The position numbers and the translations under genes were made by a program. From NCBI RefSeq assembly GCF_001864895.1, contig NZ_MJGO01000037.1, positions 356,759 to 420,758 on the forward strand: DNA of 64,000 nt. The letters run 5' to 3'. Source of the stretch: Curtobacterium sp. MCBA15_009. GTDB lineage: Bacteria > Actinomycetota > Actinomycetes > Actinomycetales > Microbacteriaceae. Shown here one piece after another: positions 44,109 to 53,193 of the stretch. The number at the start of each line of letters is the position of its first letter. Position 1 is the stretch's first letter. The notes beneath the pieces were generated by a model. The model had not been told where the DNA came from. It saw nothing but the letters and a program-made list of their open reading frames with translations, and searched no databases.

Positions 44109-44963
44109 GTGACCGACCAGGCGTACAACCCGAACAACACCTGCTACCGGCACCCCGACCGGCAGAGCTTCGTGCTGTGCCAGCGATGTGGGCGGACGAT
44201 CTGCCCGGAGTGCCAGACGCCGGCGGCGGTCGGGGTGCACTGCCCGGAGTGCGTGCGCGAACAGCGCGCACTGTTCGCGGCGAACCGTCGGGCGTCCGGA
44301 GGCCCGAGCGGCCTGACGGTCGCCCGACGGCGCTTCGCGATGCTCGACCAGAAGGGCACGGTCGTCCTCGTGGCGATCTCGGTGCTCGTCTGGCTGTTCG
44401 ACGAGCTCAGTCGCGGTGCCTTGACGAACCTGCTCGCCTACAACTCGCTGCTGCTGCCGGTGCAGCCGTGGCGGGCGGTGACGGTGCTGTTCGTGCACTC
44501 GGGCTTCCTCCACATCCTGTTCAACATGTGGGCGCTGTGGATCTTCGGTCGGATCCTCGAGAACATGCTCGGTACCTGGCGGTTCGTCGCGCTGTACTTC
44601 ATCACCGGGGTCTTCGGCACGATGCTCGTCACGTTCCTGGCTCCCGGCACGTGGGTCGTGGGCGCCTCCGGTGCGATCTTCGGCCTGTTCGCGGCGTTCT
44701 TCGTCCTGCAGCGCAGTCTCGGGCAGAACGCCGTCCAGCTCCTCGTGATCATGGGGCTGAACCTGCTGATCGGGTTCATCCCGGGTACGAACATCTCGTG
44801 GCAGGCGCACGTCGGCGGCATCATCGGCGGCTTCGTCGTCGGGTTCGTCTTCGCGCAGACCCGGAACATCCGCCAGCGACCGCTGCAGATCGCACTGCTC
44901 GTCGCTGCGGCCGTCGTGGCGGTCGCCCTGACCGTCGTGGGGTACGCCGTCACGGTCGGCTGA
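44109..44963 (+). CDS. rhomboid-family intramembrane serine protease with N-terminal zinc-ribbon-like motif
   Basis: 284 residues from a GTG at 44109. A Cys/His-rich N-terminus (CYRHPDRQSFVLCQRCGRTI, CPECQTP, HCPECV) precedes a six-helix membrane domain. The catalytic serine is in VGASGAIFGLF and the histidine in SWQAHVGGIIGGF; HSGFLHILFNMWALW carries the conserved His-Asn helix. Substrate unknown. The Cys cluster could bind zinc and regulate or localise the protease. A strong terminator follows. Confidence 0.92.
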   Translation: MTDQAYNPNNTCYRHPDRQSFVLCQRCGRTICPECQTPAAVGVHCPECVREQRALFAANRRASGGPSGLTVARRRFAMLDQKGTVVLVAISVLVWLFDELSRGALTNLLAYNSLLLPVQPWRAVTVLFVHSGFLHILFNMWALWIFGRILENMLGTWRFVALYFITGVFGTMLVTFLAPGTWVVGASGAIFGLFAAFFVLQRSLGQNAVQLLVIMGLNLLIGFIPGTNISWQAHVGGIIGGFVVGFVFAQTRNIRQRPLQIALLVAAAVVAVALTVVGYAVTVG

Positions 44964-44994
44964 CCGGCCACCGAGCCGCGCACCGCGAGTCCAT

Positions 44995-45029
44995 CGAACG
45001 CCCCGTCGCTCCGCGCGACGGGGCGTTCG
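44995..45029 (+). terminator. terminator after the rhomboid gene
   Basis: CGAACGCCCCGTCGC and its exact reverse complement around a 5-base loop, 32 bases after the stop. Confidence 0.88.
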
Positions 45030-45211
45030 TCGTCCACGGGCGTCCGTCGGTGCCGCAGCGCGCTCCGGGCGCCCTCTGCGTCGCCGGCACCGCGGACAGC
45101 GGTGACTCACCTCAAGAGAGCGGCTGCGGCGCTTGTCGTTCCCGCCGCGGTCGGCGGCGTGCAGAGTCGTCAGCGGCACGTCGGACTCACTTTCCACACG
45201 TCCCAACAGAG

Positions 45212-45402
45212 TTATCCACAACTGGGGACAACCCGGTGAGTTACACCGGTGTGATTATCCCCACTGTGGAATCGGGTGTGGATAACTCCCGGGCTCGGGT
45301 GTGGAGGGAGCTGTGGACAGTGTGCACAACTGTGGACAGATGGGGACAACCAGCCGTTCGGCACGGAACTTGGCGGACGAGCGTTCGTGAAGCTGTGGAC
45401 AA
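45212..45402. promoter_or_regulatory. DnaA-box cluster between rhomboid gene and crgA
   Basis: TTATCCACA at 45212-45220, TGTGGATAA at 45277-45285 and TGTGGACAA at 45394-45402 are perfect or near-perfect DnaA boxes. TTATCCCCA at 45255-45263 and further TGTGGACA/TGTGCACAA variants (about 45312-45335) lie between them. At least as many strong matches occur here as in the dnaA-dnaN region, yet the flanking genes are not replication genes. This could be a DnaA-titration or origin-accessory locus, or regulate crgA. Confidence 0.6.
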
Positions 45403-45405
45403 CGA

Positions 45406-45441
45406 CGACGCCCGCCGCACCTTGCGGTGCGACGGGCGTCG
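45406..45441 (-). terminator. terminator after crgA
   Basis: GACGCCCG-CGCACC and its complement (one mismatched base in each arm) around a short loop, 20 bases beyond the crgA stop on the minus strand. Confidence 0.75.
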
Positions 45442-45460
45442 GAGGTGTGGTGCTTCGGTG

Positions 45461-45715
45461 TCAGCGCCACCGAGTGGTCATGAGGAAGCCGATGAACATG
45501 ATGCCGAAGCCGATGAGGATGTTCCACGAGCCGAGGCTCGGGACGGGCAGCATCGCGTTCGAGATGTAGAAGACGATCACCCAGATGAGCCCGAGGAGCA
45601 TGAAGCCGAACATGACCGGCTTGAACCACACCGGGTTGGGGGCGTCCCCCGCGGTGTCGACCGAGTCGGCTCGGGTCCTCCGGGCGGGCTTGGTGCGGTC
45701 CTTGTCCTTGGCCAT
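45461..45715 (-). CDS. crgA: cell division protein CrgA
   Basis: Small divisome protein of actinobacteria that interacts with FtsZ and penicillin-binding proteins. 84 residues; start MAKDKDRTKPARRTRADS at 45715. A basic N-terminus is followed by two membrane helices (about residues 32-52 and 62-80) with PNPVWFKPVMFGFMLLGLIW. It lies between the rhomboid gene and pabA/trpG, as in other actinobacteria. Confidence 0.93.
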   Translation of the reverse strand: MAKDKDRTKPARRTRADSVDTAGDAPNPVWFKPVMFGFMLLGLIWVIVFYISNAMLPVPSLGSWNILIGFGIMFIGFLMTTRWR

Positions 45716-45795
45716 GGCCGGTATCCTACCGTGACGGCGTCCGTGGTCCATCCGCGGACGGACCACCCATTCCCCCACGAGTACGGTGATCGACC

Positions 45796-46440
45796 ATGAC
45801 CAGGATCCTCGTCGTCGACAACTACGACAGCTTCGTCTACACGCTGAACGGGTACGTCCAGCAACTCGGCGCAGAGACCGACGTGGTGCGGAACGACGCG
45901 TTCCCGGAGTCCGAGATCGCCGACCGCCTCGCCGAGTACGACGGCGTCCTGCTCTCCCCGGGTCCGGGCACGCCGGCCGACGCCGGGGTGTCCATCGCGA
46001 CGGTCCACGCCGCGATCGAGGCCGAGACGCCGCTGCTCGGTGTCTGCCTCGGCCACCAGGCCATCGCGGAGGCGCTCGGCGCCACGGTCACGCATGCCGA
46101 GGAACTCATGCACGGCAAGACGTCGCAGGTCGACCACGACGACAGCGTGCTGTTCGCCGGGGTCCCGCACCCCTTCACCGCCACGCGCTACCACTCGCTG
46201 GCGATCGTGGACGGCACCGTGCCGGAGGAGCTCACCGTCACGGCCCGCACCGGCGGCGGCGTCATCATGGGCGTCCAGCACCGGGACCACCCGGTCTACG
46301 GCGTGCAGTTCCACCCGGAGTCGGTCCTCACCGAGGGTGGTTACCGCATGGTCGGCAACTGGCTCGAGACGGCCGGCCTCGACGGTGCCGTCGAGCGTGC
46401 AGACGGACTCGGTCCGCTCATCGCCGCACACCGCGGCTGA
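45796..46440 (+). CDS. glutamine amidotransferase subunit of anthranilate/aminodeoxychorismate synthase
   Basis: Supplies ammonia from glutamine to a chorismate-using synthase for folate (PabA) or tryptophan (TrpG). 214 residues, class I GATase: oxyanion loop SPGPGTPADAG, nucleophile in GVCLGHQAIAEALG, and His-Glu in YGVQFHPESVLTEGG. No partner synthase is adjacent. Divergent from crgA and convergent with pknB, the position of Rv0013 in M. tuberculosis, annotated there as trpG. Confidence 0.92.
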   Translation: MTRILVVDNYDSFVYTLNGYVQQLGAETDVVRNDAFPESEIADRLAEYDGVLLSPGPGTPADAGVSIATVHAAIEAETPLLGVCLGHQAIAEALGATVTHAEELMHGKTSQVDHDDSVLFAGVPHPFTATRYHSLAIVDGTVPEELTVTARTGGGVIMGVQHRDHPVYGVQFHPESVLTEGGYRMVGNWLETAGLDGAVERADGLGPLIAAHRG

Positions 46441-46577
46441 CGAGCCGACGGGGACGGCGACGGCCTGCGTCAGGCTCGGTCGCCGCTCCGTCTCACCGTG
46501 GGACCCGGTCCGGCGGATTCAGGACGGGAGGCCCGCCCTGCGCCCGGCGAGCGAACACCGTCCCACGGGTGGTCGGG

Positions 46578-48416
46578 TCAGTCGTCGTCGCCGCCACGGT
46601 CGCCAGGACCGTTGTTGTTGTTCCCCTGCCCGTTCCCCTGGCCGCGGTCGTTGCCCGACCCGCCGTCCGAGGTGGGCGCCTGCGCTGGCTCGTCCGGTGC
46701 CGCGCAGTAGGTCAGGGTCACGGAGCTGCCCTGCGGCACATCGCCCGCCGGGGTGTCCTGCTGGGTGACCAGGTTGCCCGCGCACGAGGTGTCCGGGGCC
46801 GGGTTCACCGTCAGCCCGAGCTGCTGCAGCTCGCTCTGGGCGTCGGGGAACGGCTTCTGCCGGACGTCGGTCAACTGGACCTTGCCGTTCGACACCGTCA
46901 GGTCGATCACGAGGCCCTTGCTGTGCAGCGTGCCGGACCCGGGGTCGGCGCTGAGGACCGTGCCCGCGGGCGAGTCCTTCGAGTAGTCGGTGGTGATGGC
47001 ACCGACGCGGAACCCGGCAGCCGTCAGCGCCTGCTCGGCGTCGGCCTGTGACTGCCCGTCGACGGACGGCACGGCGATCCGCTCCGGCCCGATCGAGATG
47101 ACGACGTTGACGTTGGTGCGCCGCCCGACGTTGACACCGGAACCGGGATCGGTCCTGATGACGCGGCCCTTGTCGACGTCGTCGGAGTTCTCCTCGACGC
47201 GGACGGCGGTGAGCTCCTTCTTCGCGAGTGCGGCCTTCGCTCCGTCGAACGTCTGGCCGGCCACGCTCGGCACGCTCACCGACGAGGAGACGGGCGGCTT
47301 GCCGGGCTGCAGGTTGGCGACGAAGAAGACGACCGCAACGATGACCGCGACGGTGAGCAGGATGCCGACCCAGATCCACGCGACCGGCGGGCGGTTCTGC
47401 GTGCGCTGCGGCCGGTGCTCCGCCGTGTCGTCGTCGAGCTCGCGGAAGGCGGACGCGGCGTTGGTCGTCGTCCGGGGGTCAACGCCGAACAGCATCGTGG
47501 ACGCGTCGTTCGCCGCGTTCTGCTGCAGCTTCTTCGTCGAGGTCGGGATCCGACCGGCGGCGGCCTGCTGCAGGTCGGTGCGGAACTCGGCGGCGTTCTG
47601 GAACCGGCGCGTCCGGTCCTTCACGAGCGCGTGCAGGGTCACGGCGTCGAGCGCGGGCGACACCTCGGGCGAGATGGTCGACGGTGCGACGGGCTGCTCG
47701 CTGACGTGCTGGTAGGCGACGGCCACCGGGGTGTCGCCCTGGAACGGCGCGCGCCCGGTGAGCAGCTCGAACAGGACCACACCGGTCGAGTACAGGTCGG
47801 TGCGGGCGTCGACGGTCTCGCCGCGGGCCTGCTCGGGCGAGAAGTACGACGCCGTCCCGAGGATCGAGGTGGTCTGCGCGACGGTGGCCGAGGTGTCGGT
47901 GATGGCCCGGGCGATGCCGAAGTCCATGACCTTGACCTGGCCGCTGTGCGTGACCATGACGTTGGCGGGCTTGATGTCGCGGTGCACGACGCCGGCGCGG
48001 TGGGAGTACTCGAGCGCGGTGAGGATGCCCTCGGTGATGCGCACGGCCTCGGCCGGCGCGACGGCACCCTCGGCGATGATGTCGGAGACCGGACGGCCCT
48101 CGACGTACTCCATGACGATGAAGGGGACCTGCACCTCGGCGCCGGAGGACTCGCGCACGGTCTCCTCGCCCGCGTCGTACACGCGGACGACGGTGGGGTG
48201 TGCCATGCGCGCGGCCGCCTGGGCCTCTTGCCGGAAGCGGGTGCGGAAGGCCGGGTCGTTGGCGAGGCTCGGCTTCAACAGCTTCACCGCGACCTTGCGC
48301 CCGAGGCGCGTGTCGTTGCCCAGGTGCACCGTGGCCATGCCGCCACGACCGATGACGTCACCGATCTCGTAGCGGTTGGCGAGGAGCGTGATCCCCGCGG
48401 TCACACCTTCTGGCAC
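46578..48416 (-). CDS. pknB: Ser/Thr protein kinase PknB with three PASTA domains
   Basis: Transmembrane kinase sensing muropeptides or lipid II and controlling cell-wall growth. 612 residues. Cytoplasmic kinase domain: GRGGMATVHLGNDTRLGRKV, VHRDIKPANVM, DFGIARAI. Juxtamembrane, one membrane helix (about 355-375, VAWIWVGILLTVAVIVAVVF), then three PASTA repeats (about 385-450, 455-520, 525-580) and an Asn/Gly-rich tail. The gene ends convergent with pabA. A TACACT -10-like element at 48444-48449 (minus) suggests a promoter of its own. Confidence 0.95.
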   Translation of the reverse strand: MPEGVTAGITLLANRYEIGDVIGRGGMATVHLGNDTRLGRKVAVKLLKPSLANDPAFRTRFRQEAQAAARMAHPTVVRVYDAGEETVRESSGAEVQVPFIVMEYVEGRPVSDIIAEGAVAPAEAVRITEGILTALEYSHRAGVVHRDIKPANVMVTHSGQVKVMDFGIARAITDTSATVAQTTSILGTASYFSPEQARGETVDARTDLYSTGVVLFELLTGRAPFQGDTPVAVAYQHVSEQPVAPSTISPEVSPALDAVTLHALVKDRTRRFQNAAEFRTDLQQAAAGRIPTSTKKLQQNAANDASTMLFGVDPRTTTNAASAFRELDDDTAEHRPQRTQNRPPVAWIWVGILLTVAVIVAVVFFVANLQPGKPPVSSSVSVPSVAGQTFDGAKAALAKKELTAVRVEENSDDVDKGRVIRTDPGSGVNVGRRTNVNVVISIGPERIAVPSVDGQSQADAEQALTAAGFRVGAITTDYSKDSPAGTVLSADPGSGTLHSKGLVIDLTVSNGKVQLTDVRQKPFPDAQSELQQLGLTVNPAPDTSCAGNLVTQQDTPAGDVPQGSSVTLTYCAAPDEPAQAPTSDGGSGNDRGQGNGQGNNNNGPGDRGGDDD

Positions 48417-48536
48417 GTACTCCTCCGTCTGTCGGTCCGAGCCAGTGTACGGCAGCCGAACCTGGTCGAACCCTGGCCACCGAGGGGTCGGCCGAACCGT
48501 TACCGAACAGTGTCAACAGCCCCGAACGGGGGTCGG

Positions 48537-50315
48537 TCAGTTGCCGTCCATCGGGCCGCCCTGGCTCGGGTTGGTCCCCTCCTCGGGGTCCGTCGGTGCC
48601 GGCTCCTCGGTCGCCTGGGTCCAGTCGACCTGTGCTCCCGGCGACGACTCCGAGACCACGGTGGTGCTCGACTGCGGCGACTTGCAGGTCACCTTGTACG
48701 ACAGGGTCACCGTGCCGGGCTGGGCAGCGGCGACCGTCACGGCCGTGCCCGACGTCGTGCCGGAGCTGCTGCCGGTCGACGGGACCGTGCCGTTGTCGAT
48801 CGTGTACGTGTACGTCACGTCGGTGTACCCGGCGGGGCACTTGTCGTACGAGGGCCAGCTGAAGGTCGTGCGGCCGGAGGCGCTGACGTCGCCGCCGCTC
48901 GCCCGCTCGGGCGTCTCGGCGGTCAGTACCTCGCCGAAGGCCTTGATGGTGACCGTCGTGCCGGGTTCGAGGCTGCCCTCCGGACCGAGCGACTCGACGG
49001 TGCCGACCTGGTCGGACGAGGTGGCGTTCGAACCGTCGACCACGTCGGCCTGCAGGCCCTTGGCGCGCAGCTGGTTCGCGACGTCCTGGGCGTTCTGGCC
49101 GGTGTAGTCGGCGGCGTTCACCGTGATCCGGGTGTCGACGGGCGTCTGGGACGGGGTCTCCGACGGCGTGGGCGTCGGCTTGGGCGGACGGGACGCCGCC
49201 GACGACCGGGTGGGCTCCGGCTCCGGTTCCGAGCTCGTCACCGCGTAGGCGATGCCGCCGGCGATGGCGAGCAGGACCACGATGCCGACGAGCCACCAGA
49301 TCCAGGCGCGCTTCTTCTTCGGTTCCTCGGCGTCGTCGGTGACGGGCGACCGGGGAGTCCCGGGGCCGCCGACCATCGCACCCGCCTGGGTGCCGATGAG
49401 CGCGGTCGCGGCGTCGTTCCCCTGGGCGGGCGGCGGGTTGAACGCCACCGTGCCGTCCTGGGCGATCGCCGGCACGGCCACCGTGGCGGCCGCGACGTCA
49501 CCGCGGCGGAGCGCCTGCGCGGCACGGGCGAGGTTCGCCGCGGTCGCGGGGCGGTCCGCGGGCTTCTTCGCGATGCACGACAGCACGAGGGCGGAGACGG
49601 GCGCCGGGATGTCGCCGGGCAGTGCCGGCGGCTGCTCGTTGATGTGCGCCATCGCGATCGCGACCTGCGACTCGCCCGTGAAGGGACGACGGCCGGCCAG
49701 CGCCTCGTACGCGACGATGCCGAGCGAGTAGATGTCCGTCGAGGGCGAGGCGGGGTGGCCGCTCGCCTGCTCGGGCGACAGGTACTGCACGGTGCCCATG
49801 ACCTGACCGGTCGCGGTGAGCGGGACCTGGTCGGCGATGCGGGCGATGCCGAAGTCGGTGATCTTGACGCGGCCGTCCGGCGTGATGAGCAGGTTGCCGG
49901 GCTTGATGTCACGGTGGACGAGCCCGACGGCGTGGGCGGCCTGCAGGGCGTTCGCGGTCTGCGCCACGATGTCGAGCACCTTGTCGACCGGCAGCGTGTG
50001 CTCGCGCTCGATCATGGTCGAGAGCGCTTCGCCGGGGACGAGCTCCATCACCAGGTAGGCGCTGCCGTCCTCCTCGCCGTAGTCGAAGACGTTGGCGATG
50101 CCCTCGTGGTTGACGAGGGCGGCGTGCCGGGCCTCGGCGCGGAAGCGCTCGAGGAACCCGGGGTCACCGAGGTACTCGTCCTTGAGGATCTTGAGTGCGA
50201 CGGTCCGGCCGATGACGAGGTCGGTCGCCTGCCACACCTCTCCCATGCCGCCGATGGCGACCCGGGACGAGAGCTGGTACCGCCCACCGAAGGTGAGTCC
50301 GCTGGTGGGTCTCAT
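48537..50315 (-). CDS. pknA: Ser/Thr protein kinase PknA-like with one PASTA domain
   Basis: Second kinase of the operon. 592 residues. Kinase domain with SRVAIGGMGEVWQATDLVIG, VHRDIKPGNLLITPDGRVKI and DFGIARIADQV; membrane helix about residues 340-362 (WIWWLVGIVVLLAIAGGIAY); a Pro/Thr linker; one PASTA domain (about 390-460); and a Ser/Thr-rich C-terminal region. Mycobacterial PknA lacks PASTA, so this may sense a ligand directly. The start overlaps the pbpA stop by 4 bases. Confidence 0.93.
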   Translation of the reverse strand: MRPTSGLTFGGRYQLSSRVAIGGMGEVWQATDLVIGRTVALKILKDEYLGDPGFLERFRAEARHAALVNHEGIANVFDYGEEDGSAYLVMELVPGEALSTMIEREHTLPVDKVLDIVAQTANALQAAHAVGLVHRDIKPGNLLITPDGRVKITDFGIARIADQVPLTATGQVMGTVQYLSPEQASGHPASPSTDIYSLGIVAYEALAGRRPFTGESQVAIAMAHINEQPPALPGDIPAPVSALVLSCIAKKPADRPATAANLARAAQALRRGDVAAATVAVPAIAQDGTVAFNPPPAQGNDAATALIGTQAGAMVGGPGTPRSPVTDDAEEPKKKRAWIWWLVGIVVLLAIAGGIAYAVTSSEPEPEPTRSSAASRPPKPTPTPSETPSQTPVDTRITVNAADYTGQNAQDVANQLRAKGLQADVVDGSNATSSDQVGTVESLGPEGSLEPGTTVTIKAFGEVLTAETPERASGGDVSASGRTTFSWPSYDKCPAGYTDVTYTYTIDNGTVPSTGSSSGTTSGTAVTVAAAQPGTVTLSYKVTCKSPQSSTTVVSESSPGAQVDWTQATEEPAPTDPEEGTNPSQGGPMDGN

Positions 50316-51766
50316 TTGTTCAGCACCGCCTCCATGACTTTCTTCGCGACCGGGGCCGCGACCGTGTTGCCGACTCCGGACTGCCCGAGCCCGCCCCCGT
50401 TCCCGACGACGACCGCGACGGCCACCTCGGGGTCCTTGGCGGGCGCGAACCCCGTGAACCAGAGTGTGTAGGGGGCACCCGTGCCACCTTCGGCCGTACC
50501 CGTCTTCCCTGCGACGTCGACACCGTCGATCTTCGCATTGGTCCCGGTCCCGCCGCTGACGACGCTCTGCATCGCCTCGGTCAGGTCGGCCGACTCGGAG
50601 GACGACAGCGGATCACTGTACTGCCTCGGCGAGAAGGACTCGACCGTCTTCAGGTCGCTCGTGGTGATCGAGTCCACCAGGGACGGCTGCATCACCGTGC
50701 CACCGTTCGCGATGCCGGCCGAGACCATGGCCATCTGCAGCGGCGAGACGCGGACGCTCGCCTGGCCGAAGGCGCTGAGCATGAGGGTCGCGGTCGAGTC
50801 GACGTCCGGGTACTGGCTGGCCGTCGCACGCATCGGGACCTCGATGGCGTCGCCGAAGCCGTACTCGTCGGCCATGCTCTTGATGGCGTCGTACCCGAGC
50901 TTCTGGCCGAGCTCGGCGAACGGGATGTTGCACGAGTACTGGATGGCGGTCCGCAGCTTCACCTTGTCGCCGCCGCCGCAGGTGCCGCCCTCGGCGTTGT
51001 TGATGTACGTGCTCGTGCCGGGCAGCTGCAGCCGCGACGGGTTCGGGAACTCGGAGTCGAGGTCGTACTTGCCGTCCTTGAGCGCGGCCGACGCGACGAC
51101 GAGCTTGAAGACCGATCCGGGCGTGTACAGGTCGCCGCCGATGGCGCGGTTCTGCAGCGGCGCGGTCTCGGCGCCGAGCAGGGCGTCGTACTGCTCCTTG
51201 ACCTTCGCGGTGTCGTGCGAGGTGAGCGCGTTGGGGTCGTACGCCGGCTTCGAGACCATGGCGAGGATCTTGCCGGTCTTCGGCTGGATCGCGACCACGG
51301 CACCGGTGTTGTCCCCGAGCGCGTCGTAGGCGGCCTGCTGCACGTCGGGGTCGATGGTCAGGTTGACGTTGTCGCCCTGGACGTCCTGGCCGGTGAGGAT
51401 CGAGTTGAGGTTCTGGAAGAACGAGGCGTCCGAGTTGCCGGAGAGCACGGTGTTCTCGGCGCTCTCGATGCCGGTGTTGCCCTGGCCGATCGTGAAGTAG
51501 CCGGTGACGGCCGAGTACAGCGCACCGTTCGTGTACTTCCGCTGGTACTGGTACTGGTCGTCCACCGGGGTCGACTCGGCGATCGGGCTGCCGTCGACGA
51601 GGATCGCCCCGCGCTTCGTCGAGTAACTGGCCAGGATGGTTCGGGAGTTGCGGGAGTCGGCGCGGAGCTGCTCGGCCGAGAAGAACTGGATGGACGTCGT
51701 CGACACGAAGAGCGCGACGAACATGAGCACGATGACGGTCGAGACACCGCGGAGCTGCCGGTTCAT
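50312..51766 (-). CDS. pbpA: class B penicillin-binding protein PbpA
   Basis: Peptidoglycan transpeptidase partnered with RodA. 484 residues, with an N-terminal membrane anchor (GVSTVIVLMFVALFVSTTSI). Transpeptidase motifs are SxxK in TPGSVFKLV, SxN in YSCNIPFAELG, and KTG in GKTGTAEGGTG. The ATG at 51766 overlaps the rodA stop (ATGA) and the stop overlaps the kinase start; the frame continues upstream but only as antisense-like sequence. Confidence 0.95.
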   Translation of the reverse strand: MNRQLRGVSTVIVLMFVALFVSTTSIQFFSAEQLRADSRNSRTILASYSTKRGAILVDGSPIAESTPVDDQYQYQRKYTNGALYSAVTGYFTIGQGNTGIESAENTVLSGNSDASFFQNLNSILTGQDVQGDNVNLTIDPDVQQAAYDALGDNTGAVVAIQPKTGKILAMVSKPAYDPNALTSHDTAKVKEQYDALLGAETAPLQNRAIGGDLYTPGSVFKLVVASAALKDGKYDLDSEFPNPSRLQLPGTSTYINNAEGGTCGGGDKVKLRTAIQYSCNIPFAELGQKLGYDAIKSMADEYGFGDAIEVPMRATASQYPDVDSTATLMLSAFGQASVRVSPLQMAMVSAGIANGGTVMQPSLVDSITTSDLKTVESFSPRQYSDPLSSSESADLTEAMQSVVSGGTGTNAKIDGVDVAGKTGTAEGGTGAPYTLWFTGFAPAKDPEVAVAVVVGNGGGLGQSGVGNTVAAPVAKKVMEAVLNK

Positions 51767-53193
51767 CGACGACGCTCCTTCCTGGTCCGCCCGCTCGCGG
51801 CGGGGATCGCGCCCTGCTGGACGCGTTGTTCGGCTGGGATGGAATCGGTCAGGCGCAGCAGCATCGCCGCGATGATCCAGTTCGCGATGAGGGAGGAACC
51901 ACCCGCGGCCATGAACGGCGTGGTCAGACCCGTCACCGGGATGATCCGGGTGATGCCGCCCACGACGACGAACACCTGCAGGGCGATGATGAAGCCGAAG
52001 CCGACGCCGAGCAGCTTGCCGAAGTCGTCCTGGGCCATGAAGCCGACCCGGATGCCGCGCGAGGCCAGCACGATGAAGAGCGCGAGGATCGCGAAGACAC
52101 CGATCAACCCGAGTTCCTCGCCGAGCGAGGCGACGATGTAGTCGGCGTTGGCGACCGGCGTGATGTAGGGCCGGCCCTGCCCGAGCCCGGTGCCGGTGAT
52201 CCCGCCGTTCGCGAAGCCGAACAGGCCCTGCACGAGCTGGTAGCTGCCCTGCGTCTGCCGGTCGAAGATCTCCTGGTCGAAGGGGTCGAGCCACTGCTCG
52301 AACCGGCCGTGCACGTACTCGAGCACGCTCTGCGCGACGAGGGCACCGCCGATGAACAGCGTCAGACCGATGAGCACCCAGCTCAACCGGGCCGTGGCGA
52401 CGTAGATCATGACGAGGAACAGGCCGAAGTACAGCAGGGCGGTGCCGAGGTCGCGCTGGAACACCAGGACGGCCATCGCGGCGCCCCACATCACCAGGAT
52501 CGGGCCGAGGTCGCGGGCGCGGGGGAACGTCATGCCGGCGAACTTCTTGCCGACGATCGACAGCGAGTCGCGTGCGGTGACGAGGTAGCCGGCGAAGAAC
52601 AGCGCCATGGTGATCTTCGCGAGCTCACCGGGCTGGAACGAGAACGGGCCGATCCTGATCCAGACGCGGGCGCCACCGATGTTCGTCCCGATGCCGGGCA
52701 GCATCGGCAGGAGCAGCAGGACGATCGTCAGCGCCATGAAGATGTAGCGGTACCGCTGCAGGAACCGGTGGTTCCGGACGAGGAGCAGGGTGGCGATCGC
52801 GAGGACCATCGCGAGCATCGTCCAGACGATCTGCTTGACGCCGATGGCGTCCCAGCCGGACAGGCCGTTGTGGACGTCGATGCGGTAGATCTCGGCGATG
52901 CCGATGCCGTTGAGCACGAGGGCGATCGGCAGGATGAACGGGTCGGCGTTCTTCGCCACGACCCGGAGCACGACGTGCATCACGAGTCCGAGTCCGAGGA
53001 TCCCGGCGCCGACCCAGAGCACGGACGTGTCGAACAGCTCGCCCTTGGTGCCGAGCTGCACGAGCACCATCGCACCGGCGCAGATGCCGCACGCGATGAC
53101 CAGGAGCACGAGCTCGAGGTTGCGGGCGCGTGCCGGTTCGCGGAGCTTGATCGTGATCGCCTGCGTGAAGGACTGCGCGGTCGCGGCGCTCAT
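51763..53193 (-). CDS. rodA: SEDS-family peptidoglycan polymerase RodA/FtsW
   Basis: Lipid II glycosyltransferase of the SEDS family that acts with PbpA. 476 residues, about ten membrane helices. Conserved regions: RVWIRIGPFSFQPGELAKIT, VFQRDLGTALLYFGLFLVM, and GLTTPFMAAGGSSLIANWII, with the catalytic Asp in the QRDLGTAL block. It overlaps pstP and pbpA by 4 bases on each side. Confidence 0.95.
   Translation of the reverse strand: MSAATAQSFTQAITIKLREPARARNLELVLLVIACGICAGAMVLVQLGTKGELFDTSVLWVGAGILGLGLVMHVVLRVVAKNADPFILPIALVLNGIGIAEIYRIDVHNGLSGWDAIGVKQIVWTMLAMVLAIATLLLVRNHRFLQRYRYIFMALTIVLLLLPMLPGIGTNIGGARVWIRIGPFSFQPGELAKITMALFFAGYLVTARDSLSIVGKKFAGMTFPRARDLGPILVMWGAAMAVLVFQRDLGTALLYFGLFLVMIYVATARLSWVLIGLTLFIGGALVAQSVLEYVHGRFEQWLDPFDQEIFDRQTQGSYQLVQGLFGFANGGITGTGLGQGRPYITPVANADYIVASLGEELGLIGVFAILALFIVLASRGIRVGFMAQDDFGKLLGVGFGFIIALQVFVVVGGITRIIPVTGLTTPFMAAGGSSLIANWIIAAMLLRLTDSIPAEQRVQQGAIPAASGRTRKERRR

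Noticed and set aside
47415-50471. Long plus-strand frame over pknB-pknA
   Set aside because: Antisense of kinases with complete catalytic motifs.
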